Shown in pieces: positions 1-7,575 of a stretch of DNA of 14,878 nt. Below the pieces are notes generated by a model. That model saw only the letters and a list, made by a program, of their open reading frames with translations. It was not told where the DNA came from and made no database searches. The translations under genes were made by a program, and so were the position numbers. Where the stretch lies: NCBI GenBank assembly GCA_016844285.1, contig JAENIS010000036.1, positions 1 through 14,878 on the forward strand, written 5' to 3'. Positions within the stretch are counted from its first letter, which is position 1. Every line of letters starts with the position of its first letter. The stretch is from Dehalococcoidales bacterium. GTDB lineage: Bacteria; Chloroflexota; Dehalococcoidia; Dehalococcoidales; UBA2162.

Positions 1-12
1 GGAGGTATGCAG

Positions 13-531
13 ATGACGCCAAAGAGATTGTCTCAGACAGAGCCTCAAATCCTGGAAATGCCACCAGCAAAGATGGCGGTGGTTCGAGGCAAAGGTGCGC
101 CGGACAAGGTCTTTCCTGAGCTGATGCCAGCCCTCTACGGTTCCGTCTACACCCTCAGGTTTGCCCTCAAGAAACAGGGACTGCCTGTTTTCAAGGTAAG
201 CGGACTCCGTGCCCGATACCCTGATGCCCACCTCGTGCCGAAGGAGCAATGGACTCACATTATTGGCCTGCCTGTCCCAGACGGCACCACTGCCCTGCCA
301 CAGAAATTGGCTGGTATCGAAGTCAGGCTGGAGACCTGGGATTACGGCACCGTGGCTCAGGTTCTTCACCTGGGAGCTTATGACCAGGAAAGTGCCACCA
401 TTCTACGCCTGCATCAGTTTATTGCCGATAGTGGCTATGAAATCGCTGGCATGCACGAAGAAGAATATCTAACCCGCCCTGACGCTAAAGTCCCCAAGAC
501 CTTCATCAGGTATCCAGTCAGGAAAAAGTAA
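13..531 (+). CDS. GyrI-like small-molecule-binding domain protein
   Basis: A 172-residue soluble protein resembling the GyrI-like (SbmC/Rob C-terminal) ligand-binding family. Stretches such as AVVRGKGAPDKVFPELMPAL, a PKEQW motif near residue 75, ETWDYGTVAQVLHLG and a C-terminal HEEEYLT...IRYPVRKK are typical of stand-alone family members. These are thought to bind small hydrophobic molecules; the ligand here is unknown. There is no DNA-binding domain and no signal peptide. An in-frame ATG at position 7 directly abuts the perfect Shine-Dalgarno GGAGGT at 1-6, so the ATG at 13, with 6-nt spacing, is preferred. The gene converges on nuoN with a single base between the two stop codons and no room for a terminator. 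Its promoter lies outside the window. The family call is fairly secure; the function is inferred only at family level. Confidence 0.8.
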   Translation: MTPKRLSQTEPQILEMPPAKMAVVRGKGAPDKVFPELMPALYGSVYTLRFALKKQGLPVFKVSGLRARYPDAHLVPKEQWTHIIGLPVPDGTTALPQKLAGIEVRLETWDYGTVAQVLHLGAYDQESATILRLHQFIADSGYEIAGMHEEEYLTRPDAKVPKTFIRYPVRKK

Positions 532-532
532 T

Positions 533-2014
533 CTAGCCAGGGGTGAGCATTCTCGCCGCCGCCTGGGCCAGGTTCATCATCGTGCCGGGGATGATACCGA
601 GAAGCAGGACGCCGAGACAGGCAAGAGCCAGCGCTAAGCGGAGGGCTCCCGAAGATGGCATCTTCTCCGTGGAGGCAGGCTCGCCAAACCACATTACCTT
701 GACTACCCGCAGATAGTAGTAGGCGGAGATAACGCTATTTACCACGGCAATAATCACCAGCCACAATAAGCCAGACTGCATGGCCCCACTGAAGATGTAG
801 AATTTAGCCATAAAACCGGCGGCGGGTGGCATGCCAATCAGAGAAATAAGGCATAGCGTCAGGGCTAAAGCCAGCAGCGGGGCTCGTTTGCTTACCCCGG
901 AATAGTCCTGGATGAGGTCGCTATCAAGCTTGTTGGAGATAGCGATAATGGCAATAAAGGCACCCAGGTTAGCCACCGTATAGCTGGCCAGGAAGAAGAG
1001 AACACCACTCTGCCCCATGGCAGCCGCTGCCGGAGCAACTCCCGCTGTTGCCAGTCCCACCATGAGATAGCCAGCCTGAGCAATGCTGGAATAACCCAGC
1101 ATACGCTTGATGTTGGTCTGGGGCAGGGCAGTGACATTACCCAGGGTCATGCCAATCGCCGCCAGCACCGCCAGGACGAAGCCCCAATTGAGGCTCAGCC
1201 ATACCGGGAGGCCGAAAGCGGAGGCGAAAACCCGCAGGATGATGGCAAAGCCGGCGGCCTTACTGCCTACGGAAAGATAGGCGGTTATGGGCGTTGGTGC
1301 TCCCTCATAGACACTAGGCACCCACATATGGAAGGGTACTGCTGCTATCTTGAAACCGAAGCCAGCGATGAGCAGTACCATGCTCAAAGCCAGTGCCGGA
1401 TTGGACAAAATGGTTGGCAGAGACATCTCCCGGATAGCCCGGGCAATCTCACCCAACTGTGTCGTGCCGGTAATGCCAAAAAGCAGTGCCATCCCGTAGA
1501 GAAGCAGCGCCGAAGCTATCGCTCCAAGCAGAAGGTATTTCAATGACGCCTCGCTTGATTTGGCGTCCTTCAGAAAACCAACCAGAACGTAAAGGGAGAT
1601 GCTGGCCAGCTCTAAAGCAAGGTAAATGGAAATTAGCTCGGTAGTGGCCGCCATCAGCATCATCCCCAGGGTAGAGAGAAGCACCAGGGCATAATATTCA
1701 CCCTGAAAACGCCTGAATTTGAACACATAATCCGTCGAGGCCAGGATGACCAATGCAGCAGTGACCAGGAAAAGGAGCTTGAAGAAGAGGGCGAATTTAT
1801 CTACCACCAGCATGTTGTTGAAGAGGGCACGGGAACCACCTCCCCACATCGCTATGGTGAAGACAGCCGCCACCACCAGACCAACCAGGCTGACGATAGC
1901 CAGCAGCCCCTTCCGCCTGATAAAGAGGTCAAGCAGGATGACGGCAATCGCAAAGACAAGCAAGCTCAATTCTGGTATGAACAGTTCAAGATGCAAAACC
2001 AACTCCTTTGACAT
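533..2014 (-). CDS. nuoN: NADH-quinone oxidoreductase subunit N
   Basis: An antiporter-like proton-pumping subunit of the complex I membrane arm, about 493 residues and almost wholly made of transmembrane helices. The residues expected for proton translocation are present: Glu135 in LALELASISLYVL, Lys222 in GFGFKIAAVPFHMW, Lys252 in the SVGSKAAGF helix and Lys404 in GFMAKF, equivalent to E. coli NuoN E133, K217, K247 and K395. It is the last gene of the operon. The ATG at 2014 lies inside the 3' end of the Nudix gene (29-bp overlap) and has only a weak upstream Shine-Dalgarno. An alternative in-frame TTG at 1996 sits 6 nt after AAAGGAG (2009-2003) and would give a 487-residue protein. No terminator is visible before the convergent gene at 531. 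Confidence 0.96.
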   Translation of the reverse strand: MSKELVLHLELFIPELSLLVFAIAVILLDLFIRRKGLLAIVSLVGLVVAAVFTIAMWGGGSRALFNNMLVVDKFALFFKLLFLVTAALVILASTDYVFKFRRFQGEYYALVLLSTLGMMLMAATTELISIYLALELASISLYVLVGFLKDAKSSEASLKYLLLGAIASALLLYGMALLFGITGTTQLGEIARAIREMSLPTILSNPALALSMVLLIAGFGFKIAAVPFHMWVPSVYEGAPTPITAYLSVGSKAAGFAIILRVFASAFGLPVWLSLNWGFVLAVLAAIGMTLGNVTALPQTNIKRMLGYSSIAQAGYLMVGLATAGVAPAAAAMGQSGVLFFLASYTVANLGAFIAIIAISNKLDSDLIQDYSGVSKRAPLLALALTLCLISLIGMPPAAGFMAKFYIFSGAMQSGLLWLVIIAVVNSVISAYYYLRVVKVMWFGEPASTEKMPSSGALRLALALACLGVLLLGIIPGTMMNLAQAAARMLTPG

Positions 2015-2441
2015 TAGCCACCCCGGCTATGTCGAGAAGCCTTTTGGTATCGTCGTGTAGCTCCTCCCATATTTCGGGGATACGCTCCTTCTCCACCCAT
2101 ATCGCTTCACCGATATCACTCCCCGGTTCGAGCTTACCCCCGCTCACCTTGGCCAGATAATCAATGTAGATAACATGCAGAGAGACGCTGCCATTCGACC
2201 GGACAATCCGGTCAAAAGCGGGCAAAGGTGTCACCAGGTCGATTTCAAGCTGCGTCTCTTCCATTACCTCTCTTTTAATGCCTGCCTCTATCGTTTCGTC
2301 GTGTTCCAGTTTGCCGCCGGGGCAAATCCACTTACCCTGCCAGAATCCACCTCTCGCCGCCAGATGCTTTACCAGAAGTATCCGGCCAGCCTTGTCCTCA
2401 ATTACCGCTCCGACGCCAATCATTATCTGCGGCTCTTTCAT
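1986..2441 (-). CDS. Nudix hydrolase (MutT-like)
   Basis: A 151-residue single-domain Nudix protein expected to hydrolyse a nucleoside diphosphate linked to another group (NTP, ADP-ribose or similar); the substrate cannot be read from the sequence. The Nudix box spans about residues 43-65: G43, E49, R57-E58, E61-E62 and L65 match the consensus, but the usually conserved Gly before the last hydrophobic residue is Gln64. The upstream GFWQGKWICPGGKL segment is typical of MutT/ADP-ribose-type members. It begins 11 nt after the nuoM stop, and its last codons overlap the start of nuoN, so it should be cotranscribed and translationally linked with complex I genes. The start is uncertain: no strong Shine-Dalgarno precedes ATG 2441, and an ATG at Met7 is possible. 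Confidence 0.9.
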   Translation of the reverse strand: MKEPQIMIGVGAVIEDKAGRILLVKHLAARGGFWQGKWICPGGKLEHDETIEAGIKREVMEETQLEIDLVTPLPAFDRIVRSNGSVSLHVIYIDYLAKVSGGKLEPGSDIGEAIWVEKERIPEIWEELHDDTKRLLDIAGVANVKGVGFAS

Positions 2442-2452
2442 TAAGCTTAATA

Positions 2453-3967
2453 CTACTTACCAATCAGGCTCGTTATCGGCGAAACGCCGAGCTTAATTAT
2501 ATCGGTTAGAATAGCAGGATAGATGCCCACCAGCATGATTAAAGCGACAAAGGCGAACAGGTATACCCGTTCCCGAATATCAGCATCCTCCACTCCATTG
2601 TATTGCTCCAGTACCGGTCCATAAAATACCCGTTGTAGCAGCCACAGAATATAGCCGGCGGCAATGACTACCCCCAGCACCGCCACGATAGTGAATGCCT
2701 GGATACCAGCGACGGTGGTGCTGGTGAAACTGCCGACAAAAACGAGAAACTCGGCGGCGAAACCACTGGTCATTGGTAGTCCCAGACCACCCAACCCGGC
2801 AATGGAGAAGACCACGGCAATAATCGGAATCTGCCGCGCCAGACCGCCCAGCTTTCTGAGGTCGCGCTCATCCCCGTTGTGCTTGGTTAGCTCACCCACG
2901 TTGTGCATGGTTAAACCAGCCGTGGCAAAGAGAAGACCGGTAATAAGACCGTGGCTGACCATCTGCAGGACAGCACCAGTGAGACTCACCTGCCCCAGGG
3001 CAAAGATGCCAAGTAGCACGTAGCCCATATGGCTGACACTACTATAAGCAATCATCCTCTTCATGTCGGTCTGCCTTAGCGTCACGGCGGCTCCGTAGAG
3101 CACGCTAATCGCTGCCAGTATCACCAGCAGGGGGGCATAGTCCCTGGCCACCTGCGGGAAGATACTCACCGTACGAATCATGCCGTAGCCGCCCATCTTA
3201 ATGAGCGCTCCGGCCAGCATGACGCTACCGGCGGTGGGGGCATCGGTATGAGCATCGGGTAACCAGGTGTGCAGCGGGACGACGGGTAGCTTGACGGCGA
3301 AGCCGATGAGCAGCAAGAAGAAGAGGGCGACGGCAGGCATCACCGACTGCACTATCGCCAGCCCTTTCTGAGATAGCTCTACCATATTCAGGCTGCCGGT
3401 AGTGAAATAGATGCTGAGGATACCTGCCAGCATCAGGGCACTACCGGAGAGGGTATAGACCACGTACTTTATCGCCGAGTATTCTTTTCGTCCCGACCCC
3501 CAGATAGAAATCAGGAAATACATCGGGATGACCTCTATCTCCCAGAAGATGAAGAAGAGCAATAAATCAAGGGAAGCGAACACCCCGAGGATGCTCATCT
3601 CCAGCAGTAGCAGCCAGGCAAAATGCTCACGAACCCGGAGGTGCTCCTTCCATGAGATGAGCACCACCGTGAAACCAAGAAAGGCCGTCAGCACGACCAG
3701 TGGCAGGCTCAGCCCATCAACACCGAGATGATAGTGAGCGTTGATAGCGGCAATCCACGGCAGGTTTTCTTCAAACTGGAACACCCCCACCGCCGAGAGC
3801 GACCGGTCGAAGCGAACAAAGGCGAGCAGAGAGACTAATAACGGGATAAAGGTGGAGATAGCGGCGATGTACTTAATCAGCCGTGGACGGCTCGCCGAGA
3901 CGAGGGCAATGATAATCGCCCCGATGAGCGGTAGAAAGATTATTGCTGACAAATACGGAAAACTCAT
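2453..3967 (-). CDS. nuoM: NADH-quinone oxidoreductase subunit M
   Basis: A 504-residue antiporter-like membrane subunit of complex I, of usual family length. Visible key residues are Glu143 in the FFIFWEIEVIPMYFL helix, Lys226 in GFAVKLPVVPLHTWLPDAH, Lys257 in GALIKMGGYG and Glu406 in GFAAEFLVF. They correspond to E. coli NuoM E144, K234, K265 and E407, so the proton channel looks intact. The ATG follows the nuoL stop by 6 nt and is preceded by a TAAGGTGA-type ribosome site, which indicates tight coupling with nuoL. It is followed by the embedded Nudix gene rather than directly by nuoN. Confidence 0.97.
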   Translation of the reverse strand: MSFPYLSAIIFLPLIGAIIIALVSASRPRLIKYIAAISTFIPLLVSLLAFVRFDRSLSAVGVFQFEENLPWIAAINAHYHLGVDGLSLPLVVLTAFLGFTVVLISWKEHLRVREHFAWLLLLEMSILGVFASLDLLLFFIFWEIEVIPMYFLISIWGSGRKEYSAIKYVVYTLSGSALMLAGILSIYFTTGSLNMVELSQKGLAIVQSVMPAVALFFLLLIGFAVKLPVVPLHTWLPDAHTDAPTAGSVMLAGALIKMGGYGMIRTVSIFPQVARDYAPLLVILAAISVLYGAAVTLRQTDMKRMIAYSSVSHMGYVLLGIFALGQVSLTGAVLQMVSHGLITGLLFATAGLTMHNVGELTKHNGDERDLRKLGGLARQIPIIAVVFSIAGLGGLGLPMTSGFAAEFLVFVGSFTSTTVAGIQAFTIVAVLGVVIAAGYILWLLQRVFYGPVLEQYNGVEDADIRERVYLFAFVALIMLVGIYPAILTDIIKLGVSPITSLIGK

Positions 3968-3973
3968 ATCACC

Positions 3974-5905
3974 TTACCCAAAGATAAACAAAATAACGAT
4001 AATCGCCAGAAGTCCCAGGCCCATGGCCAGCCCGTAGAGTTGTAGCTGTCCGGTCTGTGCCTGCCGCAGTACTTTACCACCGGCCATTGTCCCGCGGGCT
4101 AACCCGTTGACGGCTCCATCCACGCCGTATTTATCAAACTTTTCGACGCCGACAAAAAGCCCGCCGATTAATGCTTTTTTCACCAGGATATTCTCGTAAA
4201 GCTCGTCAAAGAAGTACTTATGGTAGAGAAGGGTATACAGCGGCCGGAAGGCGGCACCAATGCGCTCGGCAGATAGCCACTTAGCACTGTACATGGCGTA
4301 GGCAACAAACATGCCCATACCGGCGACAGCCAGAGCAAACAAGGGCAGAGGATGGGTCAGAATGCCAAAAAATCCTTCGGCAAAACCCTTGGTCTCACCG
4401 TGTCCCATCAAGGCACTGAACTGCCCACCAACATTCCACAAGCCGGAGACAACTGCCAGGATAGAAAGAACAACCATCGGGGCTACCATCACCACTGGAG
4501 ACTCATGGAGGTGGTGGTGACCGTGGCCATGACTTCCGGCACTGCTGCCACGGTAGTCACCACCGAAGGTCAGGAAAAGCACCCGAAAGATATAAAAGGC
4601 GGTCATAAATACCGTTATCATCGCCAGGACAAACAAAACCGGTTGCTTCTCCAGAGCACTAGCCAGAACCTCATCCTTGCTCCAGAAACCGGAAAGTGGC
4701 CAGATACCAGCCAGGCTCAGGGCGGCGACCAGGAAGGTGGCAAAAGTCCAGGGCATTACCTTGCGTAGACCACCCATCTGGCGCATATCAAAAGTGCCGG
4801 TGGTGTGATTGACACTGCCGGCGCCGAGAAAAAGCAACGCCTTGAAGAAGGCATGATTAAACAGGTGAAAGATGCCGATAGCCACCCCGCCGGTGGCCAG
4901 TCCCAACATCATGTAGCCAAGCTGGCTGATGGTCGAGTAGGCGATGACGCGCTTGATGTCGGTCATTACCAGCCCGATGGAAGCGGCAAAGATAGCGGTA
5001 ATGCCACCGATGACCGCGACCGTGGTCAGCGCTGCCGCCGAATGCTCAAAAAGAGGCAGGGTGCGGGCAACCAGAAAGACACCGGCGGCAACCATAGTGG
5101 CGGCATGGATGAGGGCACTCACCGGTGTGGGACCCTCCATGGCATCGGGCAGCCAGACGTGGAGCGGGAACTGAGCCGATTTACCCATCGCCCCAGAGAA
5201 GATGCCAATCGCTGCCCAGGTAAGGGTTGCGCCTGCCAGTGCCCCGCTTATCGCCAGCCCGTGAAGCTCGCTAATATCGAAGGTGCCTGTTTTGGCGAAG
5301 AGCAACAGAATCGCGGCCAGGAAGCCGAAATCGCCAAGGCGGGTAACGATAAAAGCCTTTTTGGCAGCATTGGCGGCTGAGGGACGATGAAACCAGAAAC
5401 CAATCAGCAGATAGGAACATAGCCCGACCATCTCCCAGAAGACGAACATAAATAGCAGGCTATCCGCCATGACGAGCCCGAGCATTGAGGCCGTAAAGAG
5501 CGACATCCAGGCATAATAGCGGTGATAACCACGGTCGCCGGGCTTGGCGTCAGGGACTTCATGCTGCATATAGCCCAGCGAGTAAATCTGCACCATCAGG
5601 CTGACGGTGGTCACCACTACCAGCATGACTGCGGTCAAGGCGTCAACCATCAATCCCAGATGGATGTTCAGCTCGTTCCCAATAACCAGCCAGCTAATAT
5701 CAGGTACCGGTATGGTATGCTCCGGTGCGGCGATGACGGTTTTCAGCACCCCTAGAGACAGCGCCAGGGCGCTGGCAATAGCGGCAATGGCAATAAAACC
5801 GGCAATCCTGGACGCCGGTTTGACGAAGGGGCTGACGAATAGAGAAATAATCAGGAAAGAGAAAAGCGGCAATAGAAAAATGAGCCAGATTAGTTGATAT
5901 GGCAT
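3974..5905 (-). CDS. nuoL: NADH-quinone oxidoreductase subunit L
   Basis: The distal antiporter-like subunit, about 643 residues, with the long C-terminal extension that includes the lateral helix along the membrane arm. Numbered from a GTG two codon steps earlier (5908, 644 residues), conserved residues are Glu159 in the FVFWEMVGLCSYLLIGFW segment, Lys243 before QFPLHVWLPDAMEGPTPVSA, His351 and Lys356 in FNHAFFKALLFL, and Lys411 in GFWSKDEVL. A histidine-rich loop (about residues 459-468) is common in this family. The 64-residue gene upstream ends in TGA overlapping ATG 5905 (TGATG). AAGGA lies 7 nt upstream of that ATG, so it is preferred over GTG 5908. Translation is probably coupled to the upstream small gene. 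Confidence 0.97.
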   Translation of the reverse strand: MPYQLIWLIFLLPLFSFLIISLFVSPFVKPASRIAGFIAIAAIASALALSLGVLKTVIAAPEHTIPVPDISWLVIGNELNIHLGLMVDALTAVMLVVVTTVSLMVQIYSLGYMQHEVPDAKPGDRGYHRYYAWMSLFTASMLGLVMADSLLFMFVFWEMVGLCSYLLIGFWFHRPSAANAAKKAFIVTRLGDFGFLAAILLLFAKTGTFDISELHGLAISGALAGATLTWAAIGIFSGAMGKSAQFPLHVWLPDAMEGPTPVSALIHAATMVAAGVFLVARTLPLFEHSAAALTTVAVIGGITAIFAASIGLVMTDIKRVIAYSTISQLGYMMLGLATGGVAIGIFHLFNHAFFKALLFLGAGSVNHTTGTFDMRQMGGLRKVMPWTFATFLVAALSLAGIWPLSGFWSKDEVLASALEKQPVLFVLAMITVFMTAFYIFRVLFLTFGGDYRGSSAGSHGHGHHHLHESPVVMVAPMVVLSILAVVSGLWNVGGQFSALMGHGETKGFAEGFFGILTHPLPLFALAVAGMGMFVAYAMYSAKWLSAERIGAAFRPLYTLLYHKYFFDELYENILVKKALIGGLFVGVEKFDKYGVDGAVNGLARGTMAGGKVLRQAQTGQLQLYGLAMGLGLLAIIVILFIFG

Positions 5906-6099
5906 CACAGTTTCCTTAATACCTCTTGGATAACATGCTCTTTATCTTTGGGCACCAGGATACGGTAGGCGGCCAGCTCCTGCCCCATCGGCTCGCCACC
6001 GGCAGGCAGGATATGGGTCGGTATCCCTTCACCCTCGAAGAGCTCCTTCCACATCTCGGCAATCATCAAGTTTTTCGCCCGTTTAACTTCTGTCCACAT
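5905..6099 (-). CDS. DUF2007-like small protein embedded in nuo operon
   Basis: A 64-residue soluble protein. The pattern is helix (NLMIAEMWKELFEGEGI), strand, a glycine/proline loop (PAGGEPMG), strand (AAYRILVP) and helix (KDKEHVIQEVLRKL). It resembles the DUF2007 putative signal-transducing family, small ferredoxin-fold proteins whose hallmark is an 'eGIp' turn after the first helix and a closing 'lyVp...A.evL' segment. It has no cysteines or membrane helices, so it is not a redox or membrane subunit. It sits between nuoK and nuoL after the only sizeable gap in the operon. Its stop overlaps the nuoL start, which suggests co-translation with NuoL. The upstream ribosome site is weak (GAGGTAG is too far away). 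The family assignment is by pattern only, and the role is unknown. Confidence 0.75.
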   Translation of the reverse strand: MWTEVKRAKNLMIAEMWKELFEGEGIPTHILPAGGEPMGQELAAYRILVPKDKEHVIQEVLRKL

Positions 6100-6115
6100 G
6101 CTATGTTTGTTCTAC

Positions 6116-6152
6116 CTCACCCCTTAATCCCCTCTCCTTCAAAGGAGAGGGG
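6116..6152. repeat. Hairpin of dispersed repeat family A (inside nuo operon)
   Basis: The plus strand reads CTCACCCCTTAAT (from 6116) followed by a perfect 11-bp inverted repeat, CCCCTCTCCTT (6129-6139) with AAGGAGAGGGG (6142-6152), and a minimal loop. The same flank-plus-hairpin layout recurs at 12416-12456 in inverse orientation. It lies between the stop of nuoK and the DUF2007-like gene, so the nuo transcript must carry the hairpin. Confidence 0.7.
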
Positions 6153-6163
6153 AAAGTGGTTGT

Positions 6164-6186
6164 TAAGAGGGACTTCGTCCCTCTTT
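6164..6186. repeat. Hairpin of dispersed repeat family B (inside nuo operon)
   Basis: AAGAGGGAC (6165-6173) pairs with GTCCCTCTT (6177-6185) around a TTC loop. It is the first of four related GA-rich hairpins in the window (others near 13264, 14271 and 14486) and sits 12 nt from the family A hairpin, making a composite double hairpin. On the minus-strand mRNA no U-run follows, so it is not expected to stop transcription fully. Confidence 0.7.
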
Positions 6187-6256
6187 GACTATCCGTTTAG
6201 TATTATTTGAGGTTTTGCCTCTCCTAAGCTCTCCTTTAGTCCTCCTCAGGAATAGG
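6187..6256. other. Remainder of the nuoK downstream gap, no gene seen
   Basis: This pyrimidine-rich stretch (purine-rich on the transcribed strand) contains a small GAGG-TTTTG-CCTC hairpin and several AGGAGA-like runs on the minus strand, but no open frame with a start. With the two hairpins it makes up the 157-nt break between nuoK and the DUF2007-like gene, the largest in an otherwise closely packed operon. Confidence 0.5.
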
Positions 6257-6568
6257 TTACCACTTCATCAAGTCAATCTTGGTGCTTTCAATAGTTTCAC
6301 GACTGCGGTAGATGGCGATGATGATGGCCAGGCCAACGGCCGCTTCAGCGGCAGCGACGGCCATGACAAAAATAACGAAGACCTGCCCCGTCAATAACGT
6401 TGGCACGATATACCGCGAGAAAGCAACCAGGGCAATATTTACCGCGTTAAGCATGATTTCAATGCACATCAGGATAACTACGGCATTCCGTTTCGCCAGA
6501 GCCCCATACAGGCCAATAGAAAAGAGGATGGCTGACAGCATAAGGTAATGTTCTAAACCGATTGACAT
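6257..6568 (-). CDS. nuoK: NADH-quinone oxidoreductase subunit K
   Basis: A 103-residue, three-helix membrane subunit of complex I near the junction with the Q-module, of typical length. The two buried glutamates needed for proton transfer are seen as Glu37 in [12 protein letters not shown] and Glu75 in [12 protein letters not shown], equivalent to E. coli NuoK E36 and E72. The ATG at 6568 lies 3 nt after the nuoJ stop and is preceded by a purine-rich AGAGGTAAGGA site. Unlike other junctions in the operon, about 157 nt follow its stop before the next gene. Confidence 0.97.
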   Translation of the reverse strand: MSIGLEHYLMLSAILFSIGLYGALAKRNAVVILMCIEIMLNAVNIALVAFSRYIVPTLLTGQVFVIFVMAVAAAEAAVGLAIIIAIYRSRETIESTKIDLMKW

Positions 6569-6571
6569 TCC

Positions 6572-7060
6572 TTACCTCTCCCTCACCAGCACGATGGCAC
6601 CTAGAATCGCCGCCAGCAGCAGGGCAGCGGCAATCTCTACGGGCAGAATAAAGCCGCCCTCACCGAGAAGCTTGTCGGCCAGGCTGGCAGTAGTCGGCGC
6701 TAACGGCGGCGAGGCCGAAACCGACCACGGGGTGTTGACCACGGTAAAAACCAGTACACCGAAGAAGACAATGGCGACAATAAAAGCCGGCAGGCGCAAC
6801 CGGTTGGCCGGGCTACCCTGTGGTATTTCCTTCGTCATCATGATTGCCATAATAATTAGCACCGATATGCCGCCAACATAGATAAGAATCTGAACTGCCG
6901 CCAGAAAGTCGGCACTGAGGGTGACATAGATACCAGCGATAGTCAGGAAACAAAAGACCAGGGCAAGAACGGCACGGAAAACATTGCGCAGCAGGACTAC
7001 CGCCAGGGCAGCAAGCACGCCAACGACAGCTAATAGCCAGAAAGCGATATCTAAGCCCAT
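6572..7060 (-). CDS. nuoJ: NADH-quinone oxidoreductase subunit J
   Basis: A 162-residue hydrophobic subunit with about five transmembrane helices. The family signature appears as FLAAVQILIYVGGISVLIIM around residues 52-71, the helix that contains the pi-bulge associated with coupling between quinone reduction and proton pumping. The C-terminal PVEIAAALLLAAILGAIVL helix is also typical. The ATG shares one base with the TAA stop of nuoI (TAATG), so it is translationally coupled to it. A short Pro/Ala/Ser-rich loop (about residues 115-126) precedes the last helix. Confidence 0.96.
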   Translation of the reverse strand: MGLDIAFWLLAVVGVLAALAVVLLRNVFRAVLALVFCFLTIAGIYVTLSADFLAAVQILIYVGGISVLIIMAIMMTKEIPQGSPANRLRLPAFIVAIVFFGVLVFTVVNTPWSVSASPPLAPTTASLADKLLGEGGFILPVEIAAALLLAAILGAIVLVRER

Positions 7061-7575
7061 TACTTTTCCTCGGGAATCCTATCCTCGGTAATCCTATCGA
7101 TGAGCAAGGTCTGCCGGGGTAGCCCGGCGGCCAGTTCGGGATAGAAGTAACCGCTGGTATGCTTTCCCCCTGATTCCAGCATCATATCTTCCTTGCTTTG
7201 TACCAGCTCATGACGCCGGTACTTCGCTCGCTCATAATCATAGCCCATAAAGAGGGCAGCGAAGGGGCAAGCCTCAACGCATAAGCCGCACTGAATACAA
7301 TAGCCGGTATCTACCTGGTATTTCTCGACAGCGTATCGATTGTTCACCGGGTTAACTGCGGTAACGATGTCAATCGCCCCGATGGGGCAGGCTTTGGCGC
7401 AGGTAGCACAGCCCGTGCACTTTTCCCGGCTCCAGACAAGCTCGTTGCCCCGAATCCGGCGCGACGTATTCAGCCTCTGCTCAGGATATTGCACCGTTAT
7501 CGGACGGCGAAACAGGTAACTGAAGGTTACCGTCAGGCCCTTAGCAATACCCAACCCGTAACGTTCAAACTTCAA
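7060..7575 (-). CDS. nuoI: NADH-quinone oxidoreductase subunit I (2x[4Fe-4S])
   Basis: A 171-residue peripheral ferredoxin-like subunit carrying clusters N6a and N6b, which pass electrons toward NuoB. Two CxxCxxCxxxC motifs are complete: Cys53, 56, 59 and 63 in CTGCATCAKACP, and Cys93, 96, 99 and 103 in CIQCGLCVEACP. The N-terminal amphipathic segment (GLTVTFSYLFRRPITVQYPE) matches the membrane-associated part of the family. The start is a TTG overlapping the end of nuoH by 11 bp. No ATG is nearby, and the N-terminus matches the family from this codon. With NuoEFG absent, this subunit is the likely docking point for the electron-input partner (inference). Confidence 0.97.
   Translation of the reverse strand: MKFERYGLGIAKGLTVTFSYLFRRPITVQYPEQRLNTSRRIRGNELVWSREKCTGCATCAKACPIGAIDIVTAVNPVNNRYAVEKYQVDTGYCIQCGLCVEACPFAALFMGYDYERAKYRRHELVQSKEDMMLESGGKHTSGYFYPELAAGLPRQTLLIDRITEDRIPEEK

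Noticed and set aside
4499..4532. Histidine-rich loop in NuoL (residues about 459-468) as a novel metal site
   Set aside because: His-rich loops at this position are common in NuoL proteins.
4352..5380. Long plus-strand open frames opposite nuoL (for example 4352-4768 and 4805-5380)
   Set aside because: They are antisense shadows of a highly conserved membrane gene with low-complexity translations and no ribosome sites.
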